This document shows positions 1-6,890 of a stretch of DNA of 11,767 nucleotides, piece by piece. Made by a program: the position numbers and the translations under genes. Below the pieces are notes generated by a model that did not search any database, was not told the DNA's origin, and worked only from the letters and a program-made list of their open reading frames with translations. The stretch comes from Mollicutes bacterium (GTDB taxonomy: Bacteria; Bacillota_I; Bacilli_A; RF39; UBA660): the NCBI GenBank assembly GCA_003560455.1, contig PWIL01000159.1, positions 1 through 11,767 on the forward strand, written 5' to 3'. Each line of letters starts with the position of its first letter. Within the stretch, counting starts at the first letter, position 1.

Positions 1-90
1 CATCAGAAATCTCATCTTGACTTTCTTCAGTATTTAATTCCGGTTCATCAGAAATTTCCGCTTGACTTTCTTCAGTATTTAATTCCGGTT
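1..90 (-). repeat. 45-bp tandem repeat, two copies plus a decayed third
   Basis: Bases 1-45 and 46-90 match at 42 of 45 positions. A decayed third copy begins at 91, sharing CATCAG and CATCTTGA. The array lies in frame inside the minus-strand gene and encodes a 15-residue acidic repeat. It touches the window edge, so the copy number is unknown and it may continue. Confidence 0.9.
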
Positions 91-547
91 CATCAGTTAC
101 TGCATCTTGATTATCCTCAATTGTGAAATCTATGCTTTGTTTATCAATCGGCTCATCTTTATCATCAACATCAAAAACATCAAATTCTTTTTGATTAGCT
201 TTTAATAAATTAACTAAGTTTTTTGAAAGCTTAAAAATTGGCGTAAAATTAACCACTAAACCATTTATTTCATAAAAATTTAAATCATTAACCTCTAAAT
301 TCCCTTTGATATTTCCTTTAATAATTTCTTTTATTTTGTCTTTTACTTGTTGCCATTCATCATCAGGAATTTCCTCACTTTGCATTTGATTAACCTTTGT
401 GCCATAAAGTTTAATGTAATCTTGTTCATCAGTTTCATTTAACGAATATAATAAATATGATTCGCCATTTAATTCAAAATAACGGATTACTTCGACTTCT
501 TTTGCTTCATTATTTGCATTTAGCACTTTTATTTTGCTATTACTCAT
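1..547 (-). CDS. DUF1292-like protein with acidic repeat tail (3' end missing)
   Basis: The gene begins at ATG 545-547 (minus strand), six bases after a strong AAGGAGG (554-560), and stays open to the left edge, so 182 residues are visible and the C-terminus is missing. Residues about 17-75 contain a short beta-rich stretch (VIRYFELNGESYLLY, then an IKLYGTKV strand) followed by PDDEWQQVKDKI. This layout resembles the small Bacillota DUF1292 (YrzB-like) domain, whose function is unknown. A second beta/hydrophobic stretch follows (about 85-115), then a very acidic tail (about 120-182) with two near-identical 15-residue repeats (DEPELNTEESQ plus four residues). No signal peptide or membrane segment is present, so it is probably cytosolic. 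It is divergent from the surface-protein operon and has its own promoter, so nothing ties it to that system. The reading frame is certain; the family assignment is by eye and moderate. Confidence 0.8.
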   Translation of the reverse strand, partial: MSNSKIKVLNANNEAKEVEVIRYFELNGESYLLYSLNETDEQDYIKLYGTKVNQMQSEEIPDDEWQQVKDKIKEIIKGNIKGNLEVNDLNFYEINGLVVNFTPIFKLSKNLVNLLKANQKEFDVFDVDDKDEPIDKQSIDFTIEDNQDAVTDEPELNTEESQAEISDEPELNTEESQDEISD

Positions 548-576
548 TTTCAGCCTCCTTTTTATCCTTGTCTTTA

Positions 577-605
577 ATTATACATTTTTTTCAAATTTTT
601 TTCAA
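577..605 (-). promoter_or_regulatory. Sigma-A-like promoter for the minus-strand DUF1292-like gene
   Basis: Read on the minus strand, TTGAAA (600-605), a 17-base A-rich spacer and TATAAT (577-582) form a near-consensus promoter. The -10 lies about 30 bases upstream of the start codon, and the ribosome binding site (554-560) falls between them. Confidence 0.75.
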
Positions 606-670
606 CCTTTTTTCTCATAATTAAAATGGATTATGGTATCTTTAAAATTTAATTTCTTTTTTTTATTTTA

Positions 671-699
671 TTGCGTGATAACAAGGGTTATGATATAAT
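671..699 (+). promoter_or_regulatory. Extended -10 promoter for the seven-gene operon
   Basis: TTGCGT (671-676), a 17-base spacer and TATAAT (694-699) preceded by TG at 691-692 form an extended -10 promoter. Initiation about seven bases after the -10 would leave a leader of only about 9-10 bases before ATG 715, most of it the GGTGAGGG ribosome binding site. The spacer holds a 5-bp inverted repeat, ATAAC/GTTAT (678-691), which might be an operator. No other promoter of this quality was noticed before 6890. Confidence 0.65.
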
Positions 700-714
700 T
701 ATTATGGTGAGGGT

Positions 715-1215
715 ATGAAAAGAATAATAAAGTGGACATCAATAATTATTTATTTGTTCATCGCCCTTGCGATGACATTTTATTTGCTTGCTTATAATAA
801 TTTTGAATTTTCTTCTTTTAGAAATTTAACAATTATTCCGGCTGAACGAATTGATGGTTTTGGTAATCGTGATTTATTATTTATAAAAAAAGATGCTGAA
901 GCGGTTAAAAAAGGTGATAAAATTCTTTTTTATAATAGTTATGAAGCAAAAAGTGAAATACTGATTGAAAAAGTTTTAGCATCAAAAGAAGAGCATCCAA
1001 ATGAAATAACTTATTTGCTAGAAAGTGATCGGTTTTTATCATCAACATATTTAATTGGCAAGCAAGATGAAATATGTATTATACCCTATGTAGGAATATT
1101 GGTCGGTTTCTTGTCAACAAGAATTGCCTTTTTTACTTTTATTATTATTCCTTCAGCAGGATTATTAATTTTAGGAATTCGTGAATTATATTACCTAAAA
1201 AAAGGTAGGAGATAG
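715..1215 (+). CDS. SipW-like membrane protein without catalytic residues (pseudo-signal peptidase)
   Basis: This 166-residue protein has an N-terminal membrane helix (about 8-27), a soluble beta-rich domain (about 35-122) and a C-terminal hydrophobic stretch (about 125-157) ending in a basic tail. That is the topology and length of SipW/archaeal-type (S26B) signal peptidases such as the one at 5787-6305. Alignment by eye is ungapped from Thr39 to Asp53 (TIIPAERIDGFGNRD against TIVTGSMEPEYQVFD). The catalytic Ser47 of the peptidase corresponds to Glu44 here. Its THRV histidine corresponds to Glu85 in IEKV, with one gap in between. The KKGD turn that follows and the end of the domain still correspond. 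I infer a catalytically dead paralogue, perhaps a substrate-binding partner or regulator of the active peptidase. An unrelated two-helix membrane protein is possible, since overall identity is low. First gene of the operon; its stop is one base before the next start. Confidence 0.7.
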   Translation: MKRIIKWTSIIIYLFIALAMTFYLLAYNNFEFSSFRNLTIIPAERIDGFGNRDLLFIKKDAEAVKKGDKILFYNSYEAKSEILIEKVLASKEEHPNEITYLLESDRFLSSTYLIGKQDEICIIPYVGILVGFLSTRIAFFTFIIIPSAGLLILGIRELYYLKKGRR

Positions 1216-1216
1216 T

Positions 1217-2125
1217 TTGGTTGAAATAATAAGAAAAAACAAACAATTATTATTAATTTTATTGTTATTCTTGGTAGTAGCAACTTCGTTAGGTCGTTTT
1301 GTTTATCAAGAAATTATGGATCATTTTATAAAAAGTGAAAAGTTTTTTTTCGAAAGTGATAAATTAGCTATTGATAATCCAACTTTTCAAATAGATGATT
1401 ATAATGGTGTTGACCCATTTAATGTGATAATTAATTTGAATAGTTTTGAAAATATAAATGTTGTTGCTGATGTTGATATTGAATATGAAATTGACTATAC
1501 TTGTTCAGCAAATGCTATTTGTGAAGTTAGTAAATCATCTGGGATAATTTATGCCGCGAGTAATACTGATTTTTTCATCGCCACCATCACCCCAAATGAA
1601 CAATTAGAAGAAAACGATACAATTCAAATCGAGGTAACAGCAAGCGCTATCAGTCCCTTTGAAAAAGAATTAAGTGGTACTTTTATTTTAAAAGTCGGTC
1701 ATTATGGTTTATCTCATGCAATAGAAGATGAAGAGCATTCACCATATTTAGAAGTTCAAATCACCAATACATTAGATTATTACACAGTTATTGAGGCATT
1801 TGGTGAATATAATATAGATGATTTGATTGACATTGAAACTTATTTAAATCTAAGTGCAGCTGATCAAGAAAAATGTGCATCCGCAATTATTTTACTTGAA
1901 TTTGATCCCACAGAAACACCTTTGGATATGACCAATGAATTTTTTCTACAAGCTTTAGAATATGAAGTTGAAGATATTGGCGGAAATGATTATATTAATA
2001 TGTTCCGTTTTAAAATCGAAGCTTTATCTAGTGCTTCGGTTCGATTTTATAAAACAGACGCTACTGAAGATTATACTTATCCGATAGTTAATCCAACTTC
2101 AATTATAAATGTTACCTACGAATAA
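1217..2125 (+). CDS. Exported, membrane-anchored beta-sandwich (Ig/TasA-like) surface protein
   Basis: The start is TTG at 1217, preceded by AGGTAGGAG overlapping the end of the previous gene; no better in-frame ATG is near. Of 302 residues, the N-terminus has a short basic segment and a hydrophobic helix (about 9-25), then SLGRFVYQEI and a KFFFESDKL stretch. That order resembles the helix-then-strand junction of SipW-processed proteins. The remainder is acidic, beta-rich and Thr/Ser/Asn-rich. About 56-160 looks like an Ig-type domain ending in SGTFILKVG, with a close cysteine pair (C96, C102) that could form an extracellular disulfide. A second domain (about 165-302) has C220 and an LLEFDPTETPLDMT segment. 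I infer a surface protein cleaved or anchored via the nearby SipW. The exact family is not recognised. It sits between the pseudo-peptidase and the cytosolic module. Confidence 0.75.
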   Translation: MVEIIRKNKQLLLILLLFLVVATSLGRFVYQEIMDHFIKSEKFFFESDKLAIDNPTFQIDDYNGVDPFNVIINLNSFENINVVADVDIEYEIDYTCSANAICEVSKSSGIIYAASNTDFFIATITPNEQLEENDTIQIEVTASAISPFEKELSGTFILKVGHYGLSHAIEDEEHSPYLEVQITNTLDYYTVIEAFGEYNIDDLIDIETYLNLSAADQEKCASAIILLEFDPTETPLDMTNEFFLQALEYEVEDIGGNDYINMFRFKIEALSSASVRFYKTDATEDYTYPIVNPTSIINVTYE

Positions 2126-2135
2126 GGAGGAATAA

Positions 2136-3119
2136 ATGACTTGTAATGTAATTAGTGAATATGTAAAATTCTCGCGTAATTGTTTAAAAAAATATGCTAA
2201 AACAATTATGAAATCTTGCTATGAACCAAGTATTATTGATCGCTACAATAAGGTTTATGTCGAAGCAAGATATTATAATCATGTCGAAAAAATTGGCAAG
2301 GATTTTTATGACAATATTGGGATGGCTTTACGTCAAGAATTAAAAATATTAATAAATGAGGGCGTTGACCAAGAAAAAGCAACCAAAAGCTTTAAAACAT
2401 ATAAATATTTATTGTATTTTGATGGAGTACGTGAATGTGAATCAGCCAAAGCATTAGTTGAAGAAATAGCTGTTTTCCGAAAAAATGGTTTGGGTCTTCG
2501 GGAAGATAAAAAATTTGTTGATGAGTTTTTTAAAATGGTCCAAGAAGATTTAGTTGCAAAAAAAGAATTTGTTGAAAAATTTCAAACTGAAAAATTTCAA
2601 GTTGAGTTTCATTTAACCAATAAGAAAAATGTTTACGATAGTTTAATTGAACATAATTTAAAATTTCCCCGTTTATATGAACCTAAATCGATTAAAAAAG
2701 TATTTAATTCCAAAGATATTGTTGAAGAACGATCATTTGTTGAATATTCACATGTTGCTACGCAAGTGTTGAAAGATATTATTAAAGGAGTTTTTGAAAA
2801 TGAATATTTAGTAATCTTTCCAACTAATGTGATTAATAAAAAAACTAAAGTTCGTAGTTTGTTAAATACAATTGATGATGATATTGCGAAGGAAAAAGTA
2901 GTTTTAAAAATAAAATTTAGTGAATTTTTAGAAGAAAAAGAGCGTTATTATGTTTTAATGCGGGTTGGTTATCGATTTGCAGCAATCATTGATGAAGATT
3001 TTGAGCACAATGAAGAAAACCAAAAAATATTGAGTTTATTTAAATATGTAATTGCTAGTCCGAAATCAGCACATTATGAACAATTAAATAAAGAATTTGA
3101 TGTAATTGTCTTAAGATAA
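2136..3119 (+). CDS. Unrecognised soluble protein upstream of the AAA+ ATPase
   Basis: This 327-residue protein starts at ATG 2136 behind AAGGAGG (2124-2130). It has no signal peptide or membrane segment, so it is presumably cytosolic. The N-terminal two thirds (about 1-190) is charged and mostly helical by composition (Lys/Glu/Phe-rich). The last third (about 215-327) looks mixed alpha/beta, with strands such as EYLVIFPTNVI, KVVLKIKF, YYVLMRVGYRFAAIIDED and a final FDVIVLR. I do not recognise a family and see no nuclease, ATPase, zinc-binding or helix-turn-helix motif. It lies directly before the McrB-like ATPase and DUF2357-like genes (30 and 10 bases separate the three), so a third subunit or adaptor of that module is the simplest guess. 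That rests only on gene order. Confidence 0.8.
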   Translation: MTCNVISEYVKFSRNCLKKYAKTIMKSCYEPSIIDRYNKVYVEARYYNHVEKIGKDFYDNIGMALRQELKILINEGVDQEKATKSFKTYKYLLYFDGVRECESAKALVEEIAVFRKNGLGLREDKKFVDEFFKMVQEDLVAKKEFVEKFQTEKFQVEFHLTNKKNVYDSLIEHNLKFPRLYEPKSIKKVFNSKDIVEERSFVEYSHVATQVLKDIIKGVFENEYLVIFPTNVINKKTKVRSLLNTIDDDIAKEKVVLKIKFSEFLEEKERYYVLMRVGYRFAAIIDEDFEHNEENQKILSLFKYVIASPKSAHYEQLNKEFDVIVLR

Positions 3120-3149
3120 TTTTAAAAACAAAGAATAAAGGAGGTTCTG

Positions 3150-4661
3150 ATGGATACATTTTTTCGTTTCTTATATGATTTTTTAAGCGCCTTTTTTAGT
3201 GGCTTTGTTTTTATTTTTAAATCATTTTGGGAAGGCTTAATGATGATTTTTGATATTCCAAGGTATTCATCAATTTTAAATTTTTATAAAGAAGATTTTT
3301 CCGGAGCCGAATGGATTTTTGTCGTCGTTTCAATTATGTTGGTTATTATTGTGATCGGTTTAATTGGTCTGTTATTATATTTGATTGCCCAAAAATATAT
3401 ACGTGTTCGAAAAAGTTTAGTTGAACAAGAAGAACTATTAGAAGAAGTCGGCAAATTAAATCAAGAAGTCGGTAAATTAATGAGTGAAAAAGAAAAATTA
3501 TTAGCTTTAAAAGTTTCGCAATTAGGTGTTAATCCAAATGAAGAAGAAGTTGAAACAGAAGAAGAAGAAATAACTGATGATAACACCCGCTTTTCAAAAT
3601 TAAACGCTCTAGATAATGAATATCGTAATTATACTGCTAAAAACTATGATAATAGTTTTACTTTAACGGAATTAGTGCATAATTTTCAGCATTTTGCGGC
3701 GTATTATTTAGGTTTATATTATAAAGAAGAATTGATAAGATTATTTATTGCGTCTTTATCATCAACAAAATTAGTTATTTTACAAGGTATTTCTGGTACG
3801 GGTAAAACCTCATTAGCTTATGCCTGGGGAAAGTTTTTACAAAATGATTCATGCGTTGCCTCGGTCCAGCCCTCATGGCGTGATCGAACTGAACTGTTTG
3901 GTTATTTTAATGAATTTACGAAAAAATTTAATGAAACAGATGTTTTGCGAGAAATATATAAAGCTGGTTATACCGATGATGTTCATACCATAATTTTAGA
4001 TGAGATGAATATTGCTCGTGTCGAGTATTATTTTGCGGAAATGTTATCGATTCTAGAAATGCCCAATCGCGACGAATGGATTGTTGAATTAGTTTCCAGT
4101 CAGTGGCCGACCGATCCAAAATTTATTAAAGCTGGAAAATTAAAAATTGCGCCTAATGTTTGGTATATTGGTACAATTAATAATGATGACTCAACATTTA
4201 TGGTAACCGATAAAGTATACGATAGAGCAATGCCAATTGATATTAATGAAAAAGGACAGGTGTTTAACGCTGAAGATATTCCTGCTCAAAATATTAATTA
4301 TAGTTATTTAGAAGGTCTTTTTGAAGAAGCTTTGGCTAAATATGAAGTATCCGAAGAAACATTAAATAAGGTTGAAGAAATGGATGATTTTGTAATCAAT
4401 CATTTCCGAATTGCGTTTGGTAACCGAATTGTCGCCCATATGAAAAAATTTGTTCCAGTTTATATGGCTTGTGGTGGCGATGAAATTGATGGTGTTGATT
4501 ATTTTATTGCAAAAAAGATATTACGTAAATTTGAACAATTAAATGTCGCTTATATTAGAGACGAAATTGATAATTATATTGAATTTTTGGATAAATTATT
4601 TGGTAAGGGCCGGATGAAAGAATGTCAAGAATTTTTACTGCGGTTAAAAAGAACTATTTAG
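3150..4661 (+). CDS. Membrane-anchored McrB-like AAA+ ATPase/GTPase
   Basis: Starts at ATG 3150 after AAAGGAGGT (3137-3145); 503 residues. The N-terminus has an aromatic hydrophobic segment (about 3-34) and a clear membrane helix (about 55-80), followed by basic QKYIRVRKS, which places the remainder in the cytosol. A heptad-like coiled coil (about 87-122) and an acidic linker (about 130-145) lead into the AAA+ module. Visible motifs are Walker A GISGTGKTS (213-221), the McrB-type SVQPSWRDRTELFGYFN (238-254), Walker B IILDEMN (281-287), a sensor-1/McrB signature GTINNDDST (341-349, the Asn-x-x-Asp of GTMNxxD) and YDRA (357-360) with a possible arginine finger R359. Characterised McrB proteins are soluble, DNA-recognising GTPases; here membrane and coiled-coil parts take the place of a DNA-binding domain. 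The partner is the DUF2357-like gene 10 bases downstream. The motor assignment is firm. A role in surface-fibre export or assembly is inferred from context, and membrane-linked defence is the alternative. Confidence 0.92.
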   Translation: MDTFFRFLYDFLSAFFSGFVFIFKSFWEGLMMIFDIPRYSSILNFYKEDFSGAEWIFVVVSIMLVIIVIGLIGLLLYLIAQKYIRVRKSLVEQEELLEEVGKLNQEVGKLMSEKEKLLALKVSQLGVNPNEEEVETEEEEITDDNTRFSKLNALDNEYRNYTAKNYDNSFTLTELVHNFQHFAAYYLGLYYKEELIRLFIASLSSTKLVILQGISGTGKTSLAYAWGKFLQNDSCVASVQPSWRDRTELFGYFNEFTKKFNETDVLREIYKAGYTDDVHTIILDEMNIARVEYYFAEMLSILEMPNRDEWIVELVSSQWPTDPKFIKAGKLKIAPNVWYIGTINNDDSTFMVTDKVYDRAMPIDINEKGQVFNAEDIPAQNINYSYLEGLFEEALAKYEVSEETLNKVEEMDDFVINHFRIAFGNRIVAHMKKFVPVYMACGGDEIDGVDYFIAKKILRKFEQLNVAYIRDEIDNYIEFLDKLFGKGRMKECQEFLLRLKRTI

Positions 4662-4671
4662 AAGGTGATGT

Positions 4672-5778
4672 ATGAAACAACTTAAAGTATTAGATTTAGT
4701 AGTTAATTCAGATGAAAAAAAAGTTGATTCATTTACGGATAAACTTGATTCTTCGTTTGAAATAAAACATAAATATAATGATTATATTTATGATGAAGAA
4801 TGGTTAGGTGAAGTTGAGCAAGGTATTCGTTTTATTAATAATATTTTGGCTAATCCAAATCGCTTTATTGTGAATGAAGAAGAAGTTGTTAAAGTTGAAT
4901 TGGCTAGAAGAATCACTGTTGACAGTATTAAACATTTATCAAAAAACACAAATTTGATTCAAGATATTAACGAAAAATCAGGTGATGTGAAACCATCTAA
5001 AATATTAAATATTAATAAAGAAGAAAGTTTTAATACTTATGAAAACCGGTTTATTTATAGTGTAATTAAAACAATTGAAATGTTTGTTTTTCGAAAAAAA
5101 CAAATGTTAAATACTGATTTTAAATATAAGAATGAGAAACAAATGCAGTATTCAGGGGCGACTCAAATTGGTCAAGAAGATGTTGGTATTTCCATTAATT
5201 ATAATTCAAATCTTAATGAAAAAGTGGATCAAAAAAAAATAGAGCGAATTTTAGAACGAATTAGAAAAGTAGAATTATTAATCAATGATTTGAAGCGTTC
5301 TGAACTTTATATAACATTGAGCAAAGATAATGTTGCACTAGTTACATCGCCAATTAAAAAAACGAATGTAATATTAAGAAACACAAATTTTCAAGGAGTG
5401 TTAAAATTATGGGATTATATGCAACGGAATGTTGAAGATAATTCTAAAATTGTTAGTGATGATAAAACAATTAATGAAGATGAAAATTTAAAAGGTTTTA
5501 TTGATGAAGCTTTTATGCTAAACTATTTAATTGCAAATACGCTTGATGAAGATGATTCGGAAAAGCAAAAGAAAAATGCTGAATATTTAATTAATAATTT
5601 AATTCAAAAAGTTGTGATAACTAATGATAACATTAGTAAAAAAGAATTAAAAGAAATGGTTGATAAACAATTTGTTGTTATTAAAAATCAAAGGTTAACT
5701 GAATCGCGAGAAATTAAAAAAGTCTTTAAAGAGGCGATTAAAGAATATAAAAAAGAAATTCAACAAATAAAATTATAG
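4672..5778 (+). CDS. DUF2357-like McrB partner, no visible nuclease domain
   Basis: Starts at ATG 4672 after GAAGGTGATG, 10 bases behind the AAA+ gene; 368 residues, no membrane segment. Residues about 116-142 carry INKEESFNTYENRFIYSV, the ENRF motif and helix seen in DUF2357 proteins, which commonly accompany McrB-like ATPases. A second DUF2357-like stretch, KTNVILRNTNFQGVLKLWDYM, lies at 230-250. DUF2357/McrC-type proteins often continue into a C-terminal PD-(D/E)XK nuclease. Here the C-terminal 110 residues are Lys/Glu/Asn-rich helical sequence, and I can find no Asp...Glu-x-Lys arrangement in a beta-rich core. I infer a structural or ATPase-stimulating partner that retains the McrC-like bridge but not the nuclease. 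The family match is from motif memory, and a diverged nuclease core could be missed by eye. Confidence 0.75.
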   Translation: MKQLKVLDLVVNSDEKKVDSFTDKLDSSFEIKHKYNDYIYDEEWLGEVEQGIRFINNILANPNRFIVNEEEVVKVELARRITVDSIKHLSKNTNLIQDINEKSGDVKPSKILNINKEESFNTYENRFIYSVIKTIEMFVFRKKQMLNTDFKYKNEKQMQYSGATQIGQEDVGISINYNSNLNEKVDQKKIERILERIRKVELLINDLKRSELYITLSKDNVALVTSPIKKTNVILRNTNFQGVLKLWDYMQRNVEDNSKIVSDDKTINEDENLKGFIDEAFMLNYLIANTLDEDDSEKQKKNAEYLINNLIQKVVITNDNISKKELKEMVDKQFVVIKNQRLTESREIKKVFKEAIKEYKKEIQQIKL

Positions 5779-5786
5779 GAGGATTT

Positions 5787-6305
5787 ATGAAGATTATTTT
5801 ACAAGTTTTTAAAATTATTGTTGTTTTATTGGTAGTGTTAGTTGTACTAACGATTTTGGTGCAAAGGGTTTTTGACAATAATATTTCATTGGGTGGCTAT
5901 CGGATGTTTACGATTGTAACCGGAAGTATGGAGCCCGAATATCAAGTTTTTGATATAATTATTTCCCGTGAGGTTGCAACTGATGAAATTGAAGTTGGTG
6001 ATGATGTTGTTTACCTTGGAAAAGAAGGCGCTATGGAGGATAAAATAGTTACGCACCGGGTAATTCGGATTGAGGAAAACGAAAAAAAAGAATTTTATAC
6101 ACAAGGTATTGCCAATACAGGAGAAGATCCCGTTGTTTATGGCGACCAAATTTATGGTGTCGTTGTTAGCAAAAGTTTGGTTTTAAGTTTTATTAGCAAT
6201 TTAGTCAATTCACCATTAGGTTTCATTTTGTTAATTGCGATTCCCGGAAGTATTTTAATTGGTGAAGAAATTATGCAACGCTTTTTTAAAAAAGAAGAAG
6301 AGTAA
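5787..6305 (+). CDS. sipW: SipW-type (S26B) signal peptidase I
   Basis: Starts at ATG 5787; its AGGAGG (5777-5782) overlaps the stop of the preceding gene. The 172 residues comprise an N-terminal membrane helix (about 7-25), an extracellular catalytic domain and a C-terminal membrane helix (about 142-160) with a short Lys/Glu tail. The SGSMEP-type motif appears as TGSMEP with nucleophile Ser47. The Lys of bacterial type-I enzymes is replaced by His90 in THRV, as in the archaeal/ER/SipW branch. The late acidic site is present as Asp114 (GEDP), but the usual Asp of the KGDxN motif reads Ile108 (TQGIANTGED). SipW of B. subtilis cleaves TasA and TapA; the likely substrates here are the exported proteins at 1217, 6321, 6887, 7625, 8336 and 9343. 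Enzyme class is confident; the symbol follows the family. Confidence 0.93.
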   Translation: MKIILQVFKIIVVLLVVLVVLTILVQRVFDNNISLGGYRMFTIVTGSMEPEYQVFDIIISREVATDEIEVGDDVVYLGKEGAMEDKIVTHRVIRIEENEKKEFYTQGIANTGEDPVVYGDQIYGVVVSKSLVLSFISNLVNSPLGFILLIAIPGSILIGEEIMQRFFKKEEE

Positions 6306-6320
6306 CGCGAGGTTGAAATC

Positions 6321-6890
6321 ATGAAAAAAATATTAAGATTAAATCTAATTATTGTAATTGCTGTGTTATTGTCTTTTAATAGTTTTGCATGGTTTATTTA
6401 TTCAACGCAAGTATCAACAAGTATTTCAACCAGAGTTCGAGCATGGCGAGTAGATTTTGAACATGGTGAAGAGGAAGTTTCGGAATATGTTAATTTTGAA
6501 CTTGATGATTTATATCCAGGGATGCCCGATTATGATAATGTTGTAAATATTCTTAATTTTGGTGAGACAGAAGTCCATATTCAATTTGAGATAATTTATG
6601 TCAGAATTTTAGATGAAGAATATAGTGAAGAACATTATACGCAGCAAGAATTAATTGATATGCTTGCTGATGATTTTCCGTTTGAAATCACTTTTTTATT
6701 AACTGAAGAAATTATTCCTCCGGAAATGGGTGAATCTGATTTTGAATTTAGTGTTGTCTGGCCTTTTGAATCTGGTGATGATGAGGAAGATACTTATTGG
6801 GGCAGTAAATCTTATGATTTTCATGAAGAAAACCCCGAAGATTCCGGGGTTGTAATTGATATAAAAATTAGCGCTATTCAAGCAAATTAG
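6321..6890 (+). CDS. Small exported TasA-like surface protein
   Basis: Starts at ATG 6321 after GAGGTTG (6309-6315), 15 bases past the sipW stop; 189 residues. The signal peptide has a basic MKK start, a hydrophobic core (about 6-20) and a probable cut after NSFA (residue 23), just before WFIYSTQVSTSISTRV. This junction, with an aromatic residue after Ala and then a Ser/Thr-rich strand, is like that of the SipW-dependent protein at 8336. The mature part is beta-rich and strongly acidic, with DLYPGMPDYDNVVNILNFGE and EVHIQFEIIYV resembling the 'PG ... N.G' strand pair of TasA/camelysin-like domains. There are no cysteines. It closes the operon right after its presumed processing enzyme, as tasA follows sipW in Bacillus. 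The exported-protein call is strong; the family is inferred. Confidence 0.8.
   Translation: MKKILRLNLIIVIAVLLSFNSFAWFIYSTQVSTSISTRVRAWRVDFEHGEEEVSEYVNFELDDLYPGMPDYDNVVNILNFGETEVHIQFEIIYVRILDEEYSEEHYTQQELIDMLADDFPFEITFLLTEEIIPPEMGESDFEFSVVWPFESGDDEEDTYWGSKSYDFHEENPEDSGVVIDIKISAIQAN
6831..6851. other. GC-rich hairpin at the convergent gene ends
   Basis: AACCCCG (6831-6837) and CGGGGTT (6845-6851) form a perfect 7-bp stem with a 7-base loop. It lies within the last 20 codons of the plus-strand gene and about 36 bases beyond the stop of the minus-strand gene. Neither side has a good T-run, so it is not a textbook intrinsic terminator. It could weakly terminate or stabilise the opposing transcripts, or simply reflect the coding sequence. 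Confidence 0.3.

Noticed and set aside
606..670. T-rich stretch as a possible intrinsic terminator
   Set aside because: No GC-rich stem precedes the T-runs; the stretch lies between divergent genes and contains promoter elements instead.
704..718. Tiny ATG-GTG-AGG-GTA-TGA frame overlapping the first operon start
   Set aside because: Four codons within the ribosome binding site region; most likely chance rather than a leader peptide.
3928..4119. Minus-strand open frame within the AAA+ gene
   Set aside because: It lies opposite the Walker B region of a gene with clear motifs, has no ribosome binding site and encodes nothing protein-like.
2136..5778. Classical McrBC restriction system
   Set aside because: The ATPase has membrane helices instead of a DNA-recognition domain, the DUF2357-like partner shows no nuclease core, and the neighbours are surface-export genes.
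5886..6149. Minus-strand open frame opposite the signal peptidase
   Set aside because: It is a shadow of the conserved catalytic domain on the other strand; no start signal or domain.
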